This document shows positions 47,867 to 55,955 of a stretch of 64,000 bases of DNA, piece by piece. Position 1 is the first letter of the stretch. Each line of letters begins with the position of its first letter. The DNA is from Paraglaciecola sp. MB-3u-78. Lineage in GTDB: Bacteria; Pseudomonadota; Gammaproteobacteria; Enterobacterales; Alteromonadaceae. Below the pieces are notes generated by a model, which had not been told where the DNA came from, searched no databases, and saw nothing but the letters and a program-made list of their open reading frames with translations. Both the position numbers and the translations under genes were made by a program. The stretch covers positions 1 to 64,000 of the forward strand of contig NZ_PJCF01000012.1 in assembly GCF_002835935.1 (NCBI RefSeq), in the 5' to 3' direction.

Positions 47867-48661
47867 CTAAAGTGTAGCTGTTTCTCCATCAGCATATAAA
47901 GTTACGCTATGTTTAGACAATTGATATTGGTCTAGGTAGTTGTGAATAGAACCAAAGGTGGCCGTGGCAATTTTTCCGTGGTGATCTTTGGTGGTGACAT
48001 CATCCATTAACATTGAACCAAACATCAGTTTAAAACGGCTAGTTCTGACGCGCTGAGCTGTGTAATGTGCACGAGTATTGGCTTTAATCTTTGCGATGTC
48101 AGTTGATTGATAAATAGCCGCGTTAATTAAGTCCAATGTGTGTTCAGTGCAGTTTTGTAATTGGCTATTCATTGGGTTGGAAATCACTGAGTACTTAGGA
48201 TTATGTAAGTCGGTATTTTTACCGCTGGCGATTAAATCAATCAGACGTGTTTGTATTTCGTCACTGGGAATTATAATCCCTGCTTTTAATCTTTGTGCCC
48301 CCCAAAAAAAGTCTACAGGATAGTCTTGCACAAGCTGGCTTCTATTTGGCTTACCATCTACTTGATACAGATTATGGATAGCATAACCCTGCGCAGTTTC
48401 ACCATTGCTGAGTTGAATATTCGAGTAGACCGCTATGGCCGTGTGGGTATAGTGAATTCCTTTAGGTAAGTCCTTCTCAGGTCTGCCAACTCGGGCAATG
48501 ATAAACGCTCTTGCGCCATTTTCTGCTGCATATTTCTCGACGTCCTTGGCAAATTTAATGATTTTTTCAGACTCGATTACAGATTGTTTGTTTGCCTGAC
48601 TACCAGCCCAGCTTGGAGTGCAAAATAATGTGATTAAGATAAGAATAATGTTCGCTTTCAT
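47867..48661 (-). CDS. Secreted DUF2145 protein
   Basis: 264 residues from ATG 48661 with AAAAGG upstream; the in-frame ATG at 48712 would put 17 residues ahead of a clean signal peptide. Signal peptide ends PSWAG. Body matches DUF2145: RAFIIARVGRPEKDLPKGIHYTHTA, GYAIHNLYQ, QNCTEHTLDLINAAIY and NLARRVRTS-like RVRTSRFKLMFGS. Function unknown; a Cys-His arrangement (NCTEH plus YTHTA and AIHNLY) looks like a papain-like NlpC/P60-type active site. Lies 60 bases downstream of the small Ala-rich secreted protein, same strand. Confidence 0.82.
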   Translation of the reverse strand: MKANIILILITLFCTPSWAGSQANKQSVIESEKIIKFAKDVEKYAAENGARAFIIARVGRPEKDLPKGIHYTHTAIAVYSNIQLSNGETAQGYAIHNLYQVDGKPNRSQLVQDYPVDFFWGAQRLKAGIIIPSDEIQTRLIDLIASGKNTDLHNPKYSVISNPMNSQLQNCTEHTLDLINAAIYQSTDIAKIKANTRAHYTAQRVRTSRFKLMFGSMLMDDVTTKDHHGKIATATFGSIHNYLDQYQLSKHSVTLYADGETATL

Positions 48662-48720
48662 TGTGTTAATCCTTTTCAAATGTGGAAAAACTGCCATTAG
48701 ATTTGGCAGCATTGCCTTAT

Positions 48721-49086
48721 TTAGTGATTTTGAATAACGCTTTGTTTGTTCTGGATAACAATCACTTTGTTTGGTGCAGGATCTGCTGTGATAGTGGTCT
48801 CGGTGATAACTAAAGGACCATGATGCGTGTGTCTACTGGCTGAATTGGCAATTGATGCCCCGGTTTGAACACTGGCTGCTCCAACTGTTAATGCCACACT
48901 TCCGGCGACCACAAGGGGCACTGCAACAACCGCACTGGCCACTTTAGCCGTAGACAAGGCTCCATGACCTACAGCTAACGCGGAATGTTTGCTTGCTTGA
49001 CCACTATGTTGAGTTGATCCCTCAGCTTGCGCTGTAACAGATGTAATCGAAAGGGTGAATACCAAAGCAATAGTTGTTAATTTCAT
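48721..49086 (-). CDS. Small Ala/His-rich secreted protein
   Basis: 121 residues. Signal peptide to about 21 (AQAEG), then Ser/His-rich (STQHSGQASKHSALAVGHG), a hydrophobic stretch (VASAVVAVPLVVAGSVALTVGAAS) that could cross a membrane, and a short tail. No family recognised. It sits 60 bases ahead of DUF2145 on the same strand, and is transcribed divergently from the XRE regulator 138 bases away. The trio may be a regulated envelope module. Confidence 0.65.
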   Translation of the reverse strand: MKLTTIALVFTLSITSVTAQAEGSTQHSGQASKHSALAVGHGALSTAKVASAVVAVPLVVAGSVALTVGAASVQTGASIANSASRHTHHGPLVITETTITADPAPNKVIVIQNKQSVIQNH

Positions 49087-49224
49087 TGTTCTTCCTTTTG
49101 GGTTGTGAACGAGATAAACATTAAACTTTGGTATTCAATACGTAAATACTGTTGTGTTATGTATACTCTATCGACACTTTTGGTATAGTTTAGTAATACC
49201 TTTTGCCAGAAGCTTAGAAAATGT

Positions 49225-49956
49225 ATGAGTCAAATTAGTCAGGTGAATCAAACCTTAAAACAATTGTTGCGGCAACAGCAGATCACTTACAAAGATATTG
49301 CGCTAAAGCTGGACATGAGCGAAGCCAACATCAAACGGATATTTTCCACTCAAAGTTTTACCTTGGACCGTCTTGAACAAATTTGTGACATTATGCAGAT
49401 GAGACTGTCTGATTTATTCGCCTTGACCGAAAAACAGGTACAGCAAATTAGTCAGTTAACCGTGGAACAAGAAAAAGAGTTATTGGCCGACCCAAAACTG
49501 TTGTTAGTTTCGGTGTGCGTGCGTGACGCATGGAAGTTTGAGGAAATTATTAGTTACTACGATATAAACAAACATCAATGCATTCAGCTTTTGGCTAGAC
49601 TCGATAAACTTAAAATCATTGATTTATTGCCCAATAATCATTTCAAATCGCTTATTGCCCAAGACTTCAGGTGGATCCCAGGTGGCCCACTAGAAAAGTT
49701 CATGGAGCAAGAAGTGATGGTGAAATTTATGGCACCTAAACAAAACGAACCATGGCATTTTCGTTTTTATTTACGTGGACGGTATTCCCAATCATCAGTT
49801 GAGATCATTCAACGCAAATTAAATCAACTAACGAAAGAGGCTGCAGTCCTTAATCAAGAAGATGCAGACTTGCCGCTAGACAAACGTCAGCATATTGGTT
49901 TGCTTATGGCCATGCGCCCTTGGGAGCCCTCGCTATTTGAGAATATGCGCAGATGA
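49225..49956 (+). CDS. XRE-family transcriptional regulator
   Basis: 243 residues. N-terminal HTH_3 domain (8-62: QQQITYKDIALKLDMSEANIKRIFSTQSFTLDRLEQI), then helical regions with no recognised domain. Homologues carry this HTH plus an unknown ligand/regulatory domain. Divergent from the Ala/His-rich gene, so a likely local regulator. Confidence 0.82.
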   Translation: MSQISQVNQTLKQLLRQQQITYKDIALKLDMSEANIKRIFSTQSFTLDRLEQICDIMQMRLSDLFALTEKQVQQISQLTVEQEKELLADPKLLLVSVCVRDAWKFEEIISYYDINKHQCIQLLARLDKLKIIDLLPNNHFKSLIAQDFRWIPGGPLEKFMEQEVMVKFMAPKQNEPWHFRFYLRGRYSQSSVEIIQRKLNQLTKEAAVLNQEDADLPLDKRQHIGLLMAMRPWEPSLFENMRR

Positions 49957-50132
49957 ATGAGTACTTGTGAATTAATTCAAACTTGCACAGGTAATCTTGA
50001 ATTATAGTCTTCTTACTCATTCCGCTCACAAATTCATGTTCAGCCATCATGATTTAAGTATAATTCTATTGACTGACTCAGTTTTAAGCCTCCATAGCTT
50101 TTTTCATACCTTTTCAAATTTGGCCTATTTTT

Positions 50133-51365
50133 ATGACTTCCTTAACTCCATTGTTTAATAATACAGCAGCAGACACGTCCCATGATCCATTGCAAAAATC
50201 CTTAAGCGACTTGTGGTCAAAGATCGAAAAAAAGCACAAACGTAATCAAAAGTTTCTAGATGACAAAGAAAAACTGTTTAATGAGTTTCAAATCAAAGTC
50301 TTACCTGTGGAACAACAACAGGGTATGGAGATGGTCAATTTAGTCGAGTTTCTTATTCCTTTTTGTGCACGTAAGACTTTATCCGAGGACCAGCGCGAAG
50401 AATTAATTACTTGGATTGACAGTACGCTTGAGTATTTACGCTCACACCCCTTTCTAGCAGATGTTGATCATGACGCTTTACAAAACAAGTTTAACGCCGC
50501 TTTTAGCACCTTTATGCAGTCACAAAATATAGAGATAGATATACACCAAATTGAAAAAGTGCGCATGGATATTGAGCATATGTTTGAAGGTGGTATGCAA
50601 CTTACAGACGACGAAATTATTGACCTAATAAAAGATCACAGCTTATTAAATCAATATATTCAGCGTATGCATAAAGAAATTTCTGAAGAAGAAGAGAATG
50701 AAGACGACCATGATGACGAAGAAAACAGCGGTGAGCAAGGTGACCCTTTTGAAAGGTTTTTTGAAGACAATTTTGGTGAAGATGATGTTCAACAAGATGC
50801 TGCAAAGGAAGCCGCAAAAGATACGACACAAAAAAACTTGGATAAGTTATTTAAAGCAGGGCAACTGAATAAAATCTATAAACGCTTAGCCGCGTTATTA
50901 CACCCTGATAAAGAGCAAGATCCTGCGAAAAAAGAACAAAAACATGTGCTCATGCAAACCTTGTCTGAAGCACGTAAAAATAAAGATGCCTTTACCTTAT
51001 TACAACTTTATCAAATCCACATTAATGATGGTGAATTTAGTTTCGACCCCGACACATTAAGCTCAATGCAAGCCTTACTTAGAGTAAAGTTACATCGATT
51101 AGACGACGAACTCTATACAGCAAAGTCGAGTAATGAATTATCAAATCTAGTTTGGCGTAAGTTTTCAGGCCGCAGTAAAAAGCAGACAGAAAGTAATATT
51201 AAAATTCATGTGGCAAACATCGTAGAAGAAGTGCAGGAAAATCAACTCATCATGGAACAAAACCAAACCGTTGCTCAAATGAAAAAACACTTGCAAGAAA
51301 GGCTTGAAAAAAATCGAGGCTGGGTAAGCGACATGCCCATAGATTTGATGGACTTGTTTAGATAA
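50133..51365 (+). CDS. J-domain-like (DnaJ-related) protein
   Basis: 410 residues. A long N-terminal helical part, an acidic linker (residues 185-210, EEEENEDDHDDEE), then a degenerate J-domain: LNKIYKRLAALLHPDKEQDPAKKEQ (HPD present at about residue 269), NMQTLSEARKNKDAF-like. The HPD tripeptide is what stimulates Hsp70 ATPase. The window's Hsp70-like gene (YegD type) is at 14937; a pairing is possible but not supported by position. Confidence 0.75.
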   Translation: MTSLTPLFNNTAADTSHDPLQKSLSDLWSKIEKKHKRNQKFLDDKEKLFNEFQIKVLPVEQQQGMEMVNLVEFLIPFCARKTLSEDQREELITWIDSTLEYLRSHPFLADVDHDALQNKFNAAFSTFMQSQNIEIDIHQIEKVRMDIEHMFEGGMQLTDDEIIDLIKDHSLLNQYIQRMHKEISEEEENEDDHDDEENSGEQGDPFERFFEDNFGEDDVQQDAAKEAAKDTTQKNLDKLFKAGQLNKIYKRLAALLHPDKEQDPAKKEQKHVLMQTLSEARKNKDAFTLLQLYQIHINDGEFSFDPDTLSSMQALLRVKLHRLDDELYTAKSSNELSNLVWRKFSGRSKKQTESNIKIHVANIVEEVQENQLIMEQNQTVAQMKKHLQERLEKNRGWVSDMPIDLMDLFR

Positions 51366-51436
51366 GAGCATTGACGGCAATTAAAGCCAATGATGTTAAC
51401 TACTTGTACTGAAGCTTTTTACTTCATTAAACTTCC

Positions 51437-51470
51437 CTGCGCGATAGCACTTTGCTGCGTTATCGCGCAG
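51437..51470. terminator. Hairpin at the end of the bdhA operon
   Basis: Arms CTGCGCGATA (51437-51446) and TATCGCGCAG (51461-51470) pair perfectly around 14 bases and overlap the bdhA stop codon. No clear T run follows on the minus strand, so termination is likely but not certain. Confidence 0.6.
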
Positions 51471-52227
51471 TCCATCCTCCATCAATCACCAATGCTTGGG
51501 CGGTGATGTTTTTTGCTTCATTAGTAAGTAAAAATGCGGCTGTCGCTGCCAACTCATCTATGCCAATAAAGGCTTTTTTGGGCATTGGCGCTAGCATGAT
51601 TTTGTCTATTACCTCTTGTTCGCTAATACCATTTTCAATAGCTTGTGCAGCTATCTGATTTTCAACTAAGGGCGTTTTTACATAAGCAGGACAGAGTGTA
51701 TTGACGGTAACATCACAATCGCCTGTTTCTAAAGCAAGGGTCTTAGCAAAGCCTAATAATCCATGCTTAGCGGCGACATACGCAGATTTAAATGGAGACG
51801 CGACCACTGAATGCACTGAGCCTATGTTGATAATTCGCCCGTAATTTTGCTTGCGCATGTTAGGTAGTAACGCTTGGCTGAGCATTGCAGGTGCAACTAA
51901 CATTATATTGATCAGCAGTTGCCATTTTTCAGGTGGGAAGTCTTCAAGCTTACTTACGTGTTGTACTCCCGCATTGTTGATTAACACATCTACGGTTAAC
52001 GGATGTAAATTGTTGGGTAGGTCAGCGACATCTTTTAAGTTAGTGACATCTAGCTCAATTGCTGAAGCACTAATACCTTGGTTGTGCAATTCCTTAAAAG
52101 CGGTGGTTGCTGCCGCCAAATTAATATCCGCGATGATGATGTGATGGCCCAAACTACCTAAGTGCTGAGCGATACCCAAACCAATACCACTAGCGCCACC
52201 TGTAATCAGTATGTTTTTTTTAGACAT
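51460..52227 (-). CDS. bdhA: 3-hydroxybutyrate dehydrogenase
   Basis: 255 residues. NAD-type SDR: TGGASGIGLGIA loop, ADIN after beta-2 (NAD preference), NNAGVQHVSKLED, catalytic GSVHS and YVAAKHGLLGFAKTLALE (Tyr-x3-Lys), QVLVIDGGWTA-like tail. The NAGVQHV and KHG pattern is typical of D-3-hydroxybutyrate dehydrogenase, which oxidises 3-hydroxybutyrate to acetoacetate. Last gene of the PHB-linked operon, 10 bases after the depolymerase. Confidence 0.9.
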   Translation of the reverse strand: MSKKNILITGGASGIGLGIAQHLGSLGHHIIIADINLAAATTAFKELHNQGISASAIELDVTNLKDVADLPNNLHPLTVDVLINNAGVQHVSKLEDFPPEKWQLLINIMLVAPAMLSQALLPNMRKQNYGRIINIGSVHSVVASPFKSAYVAAKHGLLGFAKTLALETGDCDVTVNTLCPAYVKTPLVENQIAAQAIENGISEQEVIDKIMLAPMPKKAFIGIDELAATAAFLLTNEAKNITAQALVIDGGWTAR

Positions 52228-52237
52228 ACCCGTTCTC

Positions 52238-53230
52238 CTAAATGTCTAAAGCTTGAGTCAATGACTCTGCTATTTGTTTAACTGCTTGAATTTGTTGACC
52301 ATTTTTGGTGGCATACTCGCTGTCTGTATAGCCCCACCAGTCCCAACACCCTTGAGGATTTAACGGCATAAACATGGAGTTTTTTGTTTGTGGATACAAC
52401 ACAACCAGATGATTAGTGTCTGCCCAGTTGTTTAAGCCATTGTTTTCGACAAACTGCTTACCCACTGTTTCTGCATTTTGCTGGCAGCCATGAAAACTAA
52501 TATGCAGCTGACAACTTTCACCAGCTTGGCATGTTTTTGGTATGTACATAAATCCTTGTTCGGCGAGGCTAGTTGCCTGCTCGCCACCCAATGATTGTTG
52601 ATTGATGGATACAAGCTTGCCTTGTGGCAGGGTATTTCGTGGTTGAAGATCAGTGTGTAGAAAGTTCAGCATGTTACCCGCAGCATCATAATCACAATTA
52701 CCCACAAAAGGAGGCTCGGAAACATCACATTTTGAACCAAAAGCTAAGGTCGGAAAGTGGTGAGCAAAGGGCTGTTGATTGACATATTCCACATTTTTTG
52801 GATCTATCCACATAAGATATTGTTCATGTAAAGCCTGAGTCACATTTTCATGAATTTTGGTATCTTTTGTGCCTCTAATTAACCACACCTTACTGTTTTT
52901 TAGATAATCCAAATTGGCGATTTTGTGCTGGTTTTCATAGACTTCAGCTTGCTGAGTCAAGCTTTGGTTAGTTGCATCGGTACTTTTATTGACACATTGT
53001 GCCAGAGCCGTTTTGATACTGTTTTGGGCACAGTAATAAGGCCCAGCAGCAATGATGCCCACTTTGTCTACCCAATCTGAATGGGAAATGTGAAACTGAT
53101 TAGCCATAAATCCACCACTCGATAAGCCTGATACGCCAATCTTTGTCAGATCTAAGTTGAGTTTTTTGGCAGCAAGTTGACCACTATTCATAAGCAAGCA
53201 GCTTAGCAATAGTATTATTAGGTTTTTCAT
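52238..53230 (-). CDS. Secreted PHB depolymerase, circularly permuted (type II order)
   Basis: 330-332 residues; the ATG at 53230 follows GAGG at the right distance (the ATG at 53236 is too close). Signal peptide about 1-22. The lipase box GLSSG (Ser39 in the long form) is at the N-terminus, Asp of RGTKD at 125, His of FAHH at 159/160, and the oxyanion SFHGCQQ block at 247-253 near the C-terminus. That order, reversed from the type I Alcaligenes enzyme, is the circularly permuted type II arrangement known from Penicillium funiculosum and some bacteria. It lacks a linker and substrate-binding domain, so it is likely a short-chain-PHA or oligomer hydrolase in the periplasm or outside. Confidence 0.85.
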   Translation of the reverse strand: MKNLIILLLSCLLMNSGQLAAKKLNLDLTKIGVSGLSSGGFMANQFHISHSDWVDKVGIIAAGPYYCAQNSIKTALAQCVNKSTDATNQSLTQQAEVYENQHKIANLDYLKNSKVWLIRGTKDTKIHENVTQALHEQYLMWIDPKNVEYVNQQPFAHHFPTLAFGSKCDVSEPPFVGNCDYDAAGNMLNFLHTDLQPRNTLPQGKLVSINQQSLGGEQATSLAEQGFMYIPKTCQAGESCQLHISFHGCQQNAETVGKQFVENNGLNNWADTNHLVVLYPQTKNSMFMPLNPQGCWDWWGYTDSEYATKNGQQIQAVKQIAESLTQALDI

Positions 53231-53254
53231 TTTCATCCTCGTTAATGACCTGAA

Positions 53255-54454
53255 TTATTTTTCGATAAATTCTTTAATTTCTTGCGCTTTTTGACTGATT
53301 CCAATGACACCATTTAAGTGACCTGAATCACCTGACAACTCTTCTAAGTGACTATCCTTGCCCATATCTATGAGTTGTTGATTCGCCTCTTGGCTTAAGT
53401 AAGGCATAAGTAACAAATCATTAGACGAAGGTAAAAACAGGCTTTTAGCTTTGATTTTTTTTAACCCCTCAGCAAGGTTTTCGCCATGCCCTGCAATAAA
53501 CAATTGAGATGCTCTGATTAAATATAAAAGGTGATTAGCATCAAATAATTTAGCCCGTGTTTCTGCTCGTTCTCTAAGCCAGTTCACAATAGAATATGAG
53601 CCATTAATTGAGTGTAAGGGTTCTGTTTGTAAAGCATGATGATTAACTTCTTTTGTCATGCCTATCTGATTGAATGCCTTGGGAGTCAGTGCGTCTTGCG
53701 TAATAAACATTAAGGCTGCGATTAATCCTTCTGTAGGGGGGGTATGCGTATAATAATCACCGTTGCGCCAATTAGGGTCGAGTCGAATAGGGATGGCCCA
53801 GCGTTCTAATAAAACTGTGGCCCATGCATCACTTTGACCACTGCCGATCACCGATATCATTCTAGGCACCCAGTCCGGATAGGCAGTTGCCCAGTCAATG
53901 GCTTGCATTGAACCCATAGAGGCACCAATTACGGCATGTAACTTATTTATGCCTAAACTTTCGAGCACCAGTTTTTGTACTTCCACAAAATCTCGGATGG
54001 TCACGACTGGAAAATCCAAGCCATACTCTTTGCCTGTATCAGGGTTGATCGAAGCAGGGCCAGTCGTAATGACATTTGGATTATGAACACCCAAATTAGC
54101 TAAACTGTCTACGCTAATAACATAAAATTTATTAGTATCAATGGCTTTGCCAGGACCAATTAATGCGTCCCAGTAACCGGCTTGTAGATCATCTTTGGTG
54201 TATTTTCCTGCCGCATGTGAATTGGCTGAAAAGTAGTGGGTGACTAAGATAACATTGTCTTTTTGGGCGTTTAATTTTCCATAACTCTCCCAGCCCACAG
54301 CCACTTGTTTAATGGTTTCGCCATTAAAGGTTTTGAAATTGACTGTTTCAAAACGTTGTTTGACCACTAATAAGTCTGCCGAGGCAAATGCACTAAGCAA
54401 CAACACAACAAAACCTACTACATATCTGCTGTGTCTTAATATTGGGTGTTTCAT
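53255..54454 (-). CDS. Secreted MetX-fold alpha/beta hydrolase
   Basis: 399 residues. Resembles homoserine O-acetyltransferase-type hydrolases: ALIGPGKAIDTNKFYVISVDSLANLG, the nucleophile elbow GASMGSMQAIDWA, and LFLPSSNDLLLMPY and SGDSGHLNGV for the Asp and His. But residues 1-26 are a signal peptide (cut after ASADL), and HTA is cytosolic, so this is not methionine synthesis. It lies between the depolymerase (18 bases) and GntP, so the likely substrate is 3-hydroxybutyrate oligomer or an ester of it. Confidence 0.82.
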   Translation of the reverse strand: MKHPILRHSRYVVGFVVLLLSAFASADLLVVKQRFETVNFKTFNGETIKQVAVGWESYGKLNAQKDNVILVTHYFSANSHAAGKYTKDDLQAGYWDALIGPGKAIDTNKFYVISVDSLANLGVHNPNVITTGPASINPDTGKEYGLDFPVVTIRDFVEVQKLVLESLGINKLHAVIGASMGSMQAIDWATAYPDWVPRMISVIGSGQSDAWATVLLERWAIPIRLDPNWRNGDYYTHTPPTEGLIAALMFITQDALTPKAFNQIGMTKEVNHHALQTEPLHSINGSYSIVNWLRERAETRAKLFDANHLLYLIRASQLFIAGHGENLAEGLKKIKAKSLFLPSSNDLLLMPYLSQEANQQLIDMGKDSHLEELSGDSGHLNGVIGISQKAQEIKEFIEK

Positions 54455-54477
54455 ATCAATTTATTCCCATGGATCGT

Positions 54478-55773
54478 TTATATAAAAGTAAATATAGCAA
54501 TAGCCAATGCAACGCCGCATAGTGGCACCACAACGGTGAGTGCGCCTAATGCCCAATAAGCTTGTTGATGGGTTTCTTGACAGATAGCGCGAATGGTTGT
54601 CACTACATAACCATTATGCGGTAAGGAATCTAATGCCCCAGACGAAATAGAGACAATACGATGTAATTCCTCTGGGTCTACTCCTTGCTCTAAATAACCA
54701 GGAGCCAGAAGAGGTAAGGCAATGACCTGACCACCAGACGCTGAGCCTGTTAATCCCGCAATCACGCTAATCGCAATAGCTGCACCTATTAGCTCATTTC
54801 CAGGTATTTGTGCCATGACTTCGACCGCAGTTTGAAATGCTGCGGTTGATTTTGCAATGCTACCAAAGCCGACTACTGCTGCTGTATTGCCTATTGCAAT
54901 TAGTGCTCCTGTGGTACCTGCGGTCACCGCATTTTGCATGTTGTGGAAATACTTGAAGTTGATAACCATTAAACATAACACGCCGCCGCCAAGGGCCACT
55001 ATTAACGCAAGCTGTTGCAGCGTTTCGTGTAATAGGAATGATAAAACCAACACCACTAAAAGTGGAATAATGCCGGTAATAGCGTGGGGGTAATCCCGCT
55101 CTGGAATTTCGGGGTCATGGTCACGGGCTTCAAAATGTTCACCGTTAGCCACGGCTTTGTTAATCATTTTTCCCATCCACCAAAAACCAAAACTTGCCAT
55201 AAATATAGCCACTACTAAGCTGACTTCCCAAGCAGCAAAAGGCGATGTGCCTAAGTATTTGATTGGGATCCAGTTTTGAATTTCGGGTGAACCAGCGGAT
55301 GTCATGGTAAAAGTCACCGAACCAAAAGCCAGTGCTGCAGGAATAAAACGTCTGGGCAAATTAGCATCTTTAAATAAGCTAAGGGCCATGGGATAGACTG
55401 AAAATGCCACCACAAAGACGCTTACACCGCCGTAGGTCAGTACCGCACAAGCTAACACCACTGCAACCACAGCTTGCTGACGACCTAGCTTGCTGATGAT
55501 CCATCTAGCTAACGAGTCGGCAGCCCCGGTATCTTCCATAAATTTGCCAAATAGTGAACCTAGCAAAAACATAAAAAACCAAGAAGCAATAAAGCCTGAA
55601 AAACCTTGCATATAGGTAACAACAAAATTGCTATCACCTATGAATATGGGTAAGCCACTACTAAGCGCGACTAATACCGCGCACAATGGCGCTGCAATAA
55701 ATAAATTCATTCCACGAATAGTCAACACTATTAGCAGTAACAATCCACCTACCAGGCCGATTAAACTAAGCAT
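54478..55773 (-). CDS. GntP-family permease
   Basis: 431 residues with about 12 membrane helices. GntP/CitMHS family motifs: FLLGSLFGKFMEDTGAADSLA, GGVSVFVVAFSVYPMAL, GLTGSASGGQVIALPLLAPG and SSGALDSLPHNGYVVTTI. GntP permeases import gluconate and other hydroxy-acids; 3-hydroxybutyrate permeases are members. First gene of the minus-strand operon, so its import fits the downstream BdhA. Confidence 0.88.
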   Translation of the reverse strand: MLSLIGLVGGLLLLIVLTIRGMNLFIAAPLCAVLVALSSGLPIFIGDSNFVVTYMQGFSGFIASWFFMFLLGSLFGKFMEDTGAADSLARWIISKLGRQQAVVAVVLACAVLTYGGVSVFVVAFSVYPMALSLFKDANLPRRFIPAALAFGSVTFTMTSAGSPEIQNWIPIKYLGTSPFAAWEVSLVVAIFMASFGFWWMGKMINKAVANGEHFEARDHDPEIPERDYPHAITGIIPLLVVLVLSFLLHETLQQLALIVALGGGVLCLMVINFKYFHNMQNAVTAGTTGALIAIGNTAAVVGFGSIAKSTAAFQTAVEVMAQIPGNELIGAAIAISVIAGLTGSASGGQVIALPLLAPGYLEQGVDPEELHRIVSISSGALDSLPHNGYVVTTIRAICQETHQQAYWALGALTVVVPLCGVALAIAIFTFI

Positions 55774-55857
55774 ATTATCTGTTTCCTTAAAATTGAGTCA
55801 GTGACCGCAGACCAACAGAAAGGATAGCCGTATTGTGGAGGAAAGCCTCAGACATGC

Positions 55858-55871
55858 CCATAGTACTATGG
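55858..55871. promoter_or_regulatory. 14-bp palindrome in the GntP/TonB divergent region
   Basis: CCATAGTACTATGG is a perfect dyad at about the middle of the 182-base region between the GntP permease and the TonB receptor. Direct copies of GACCGCAG occur at 55803-55810 and 55912-55919 on either side. Good candidates for the local regulator's site. Confidence 0.5.
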
Positions 55872-55955
55872 TACTAAAGACGGCGAGTCAGTTCTGGATT
55901 AAGGTTACTTAGACCGCAGCACATAGAAAATAATAAAACCTATATCCAAGGACAC

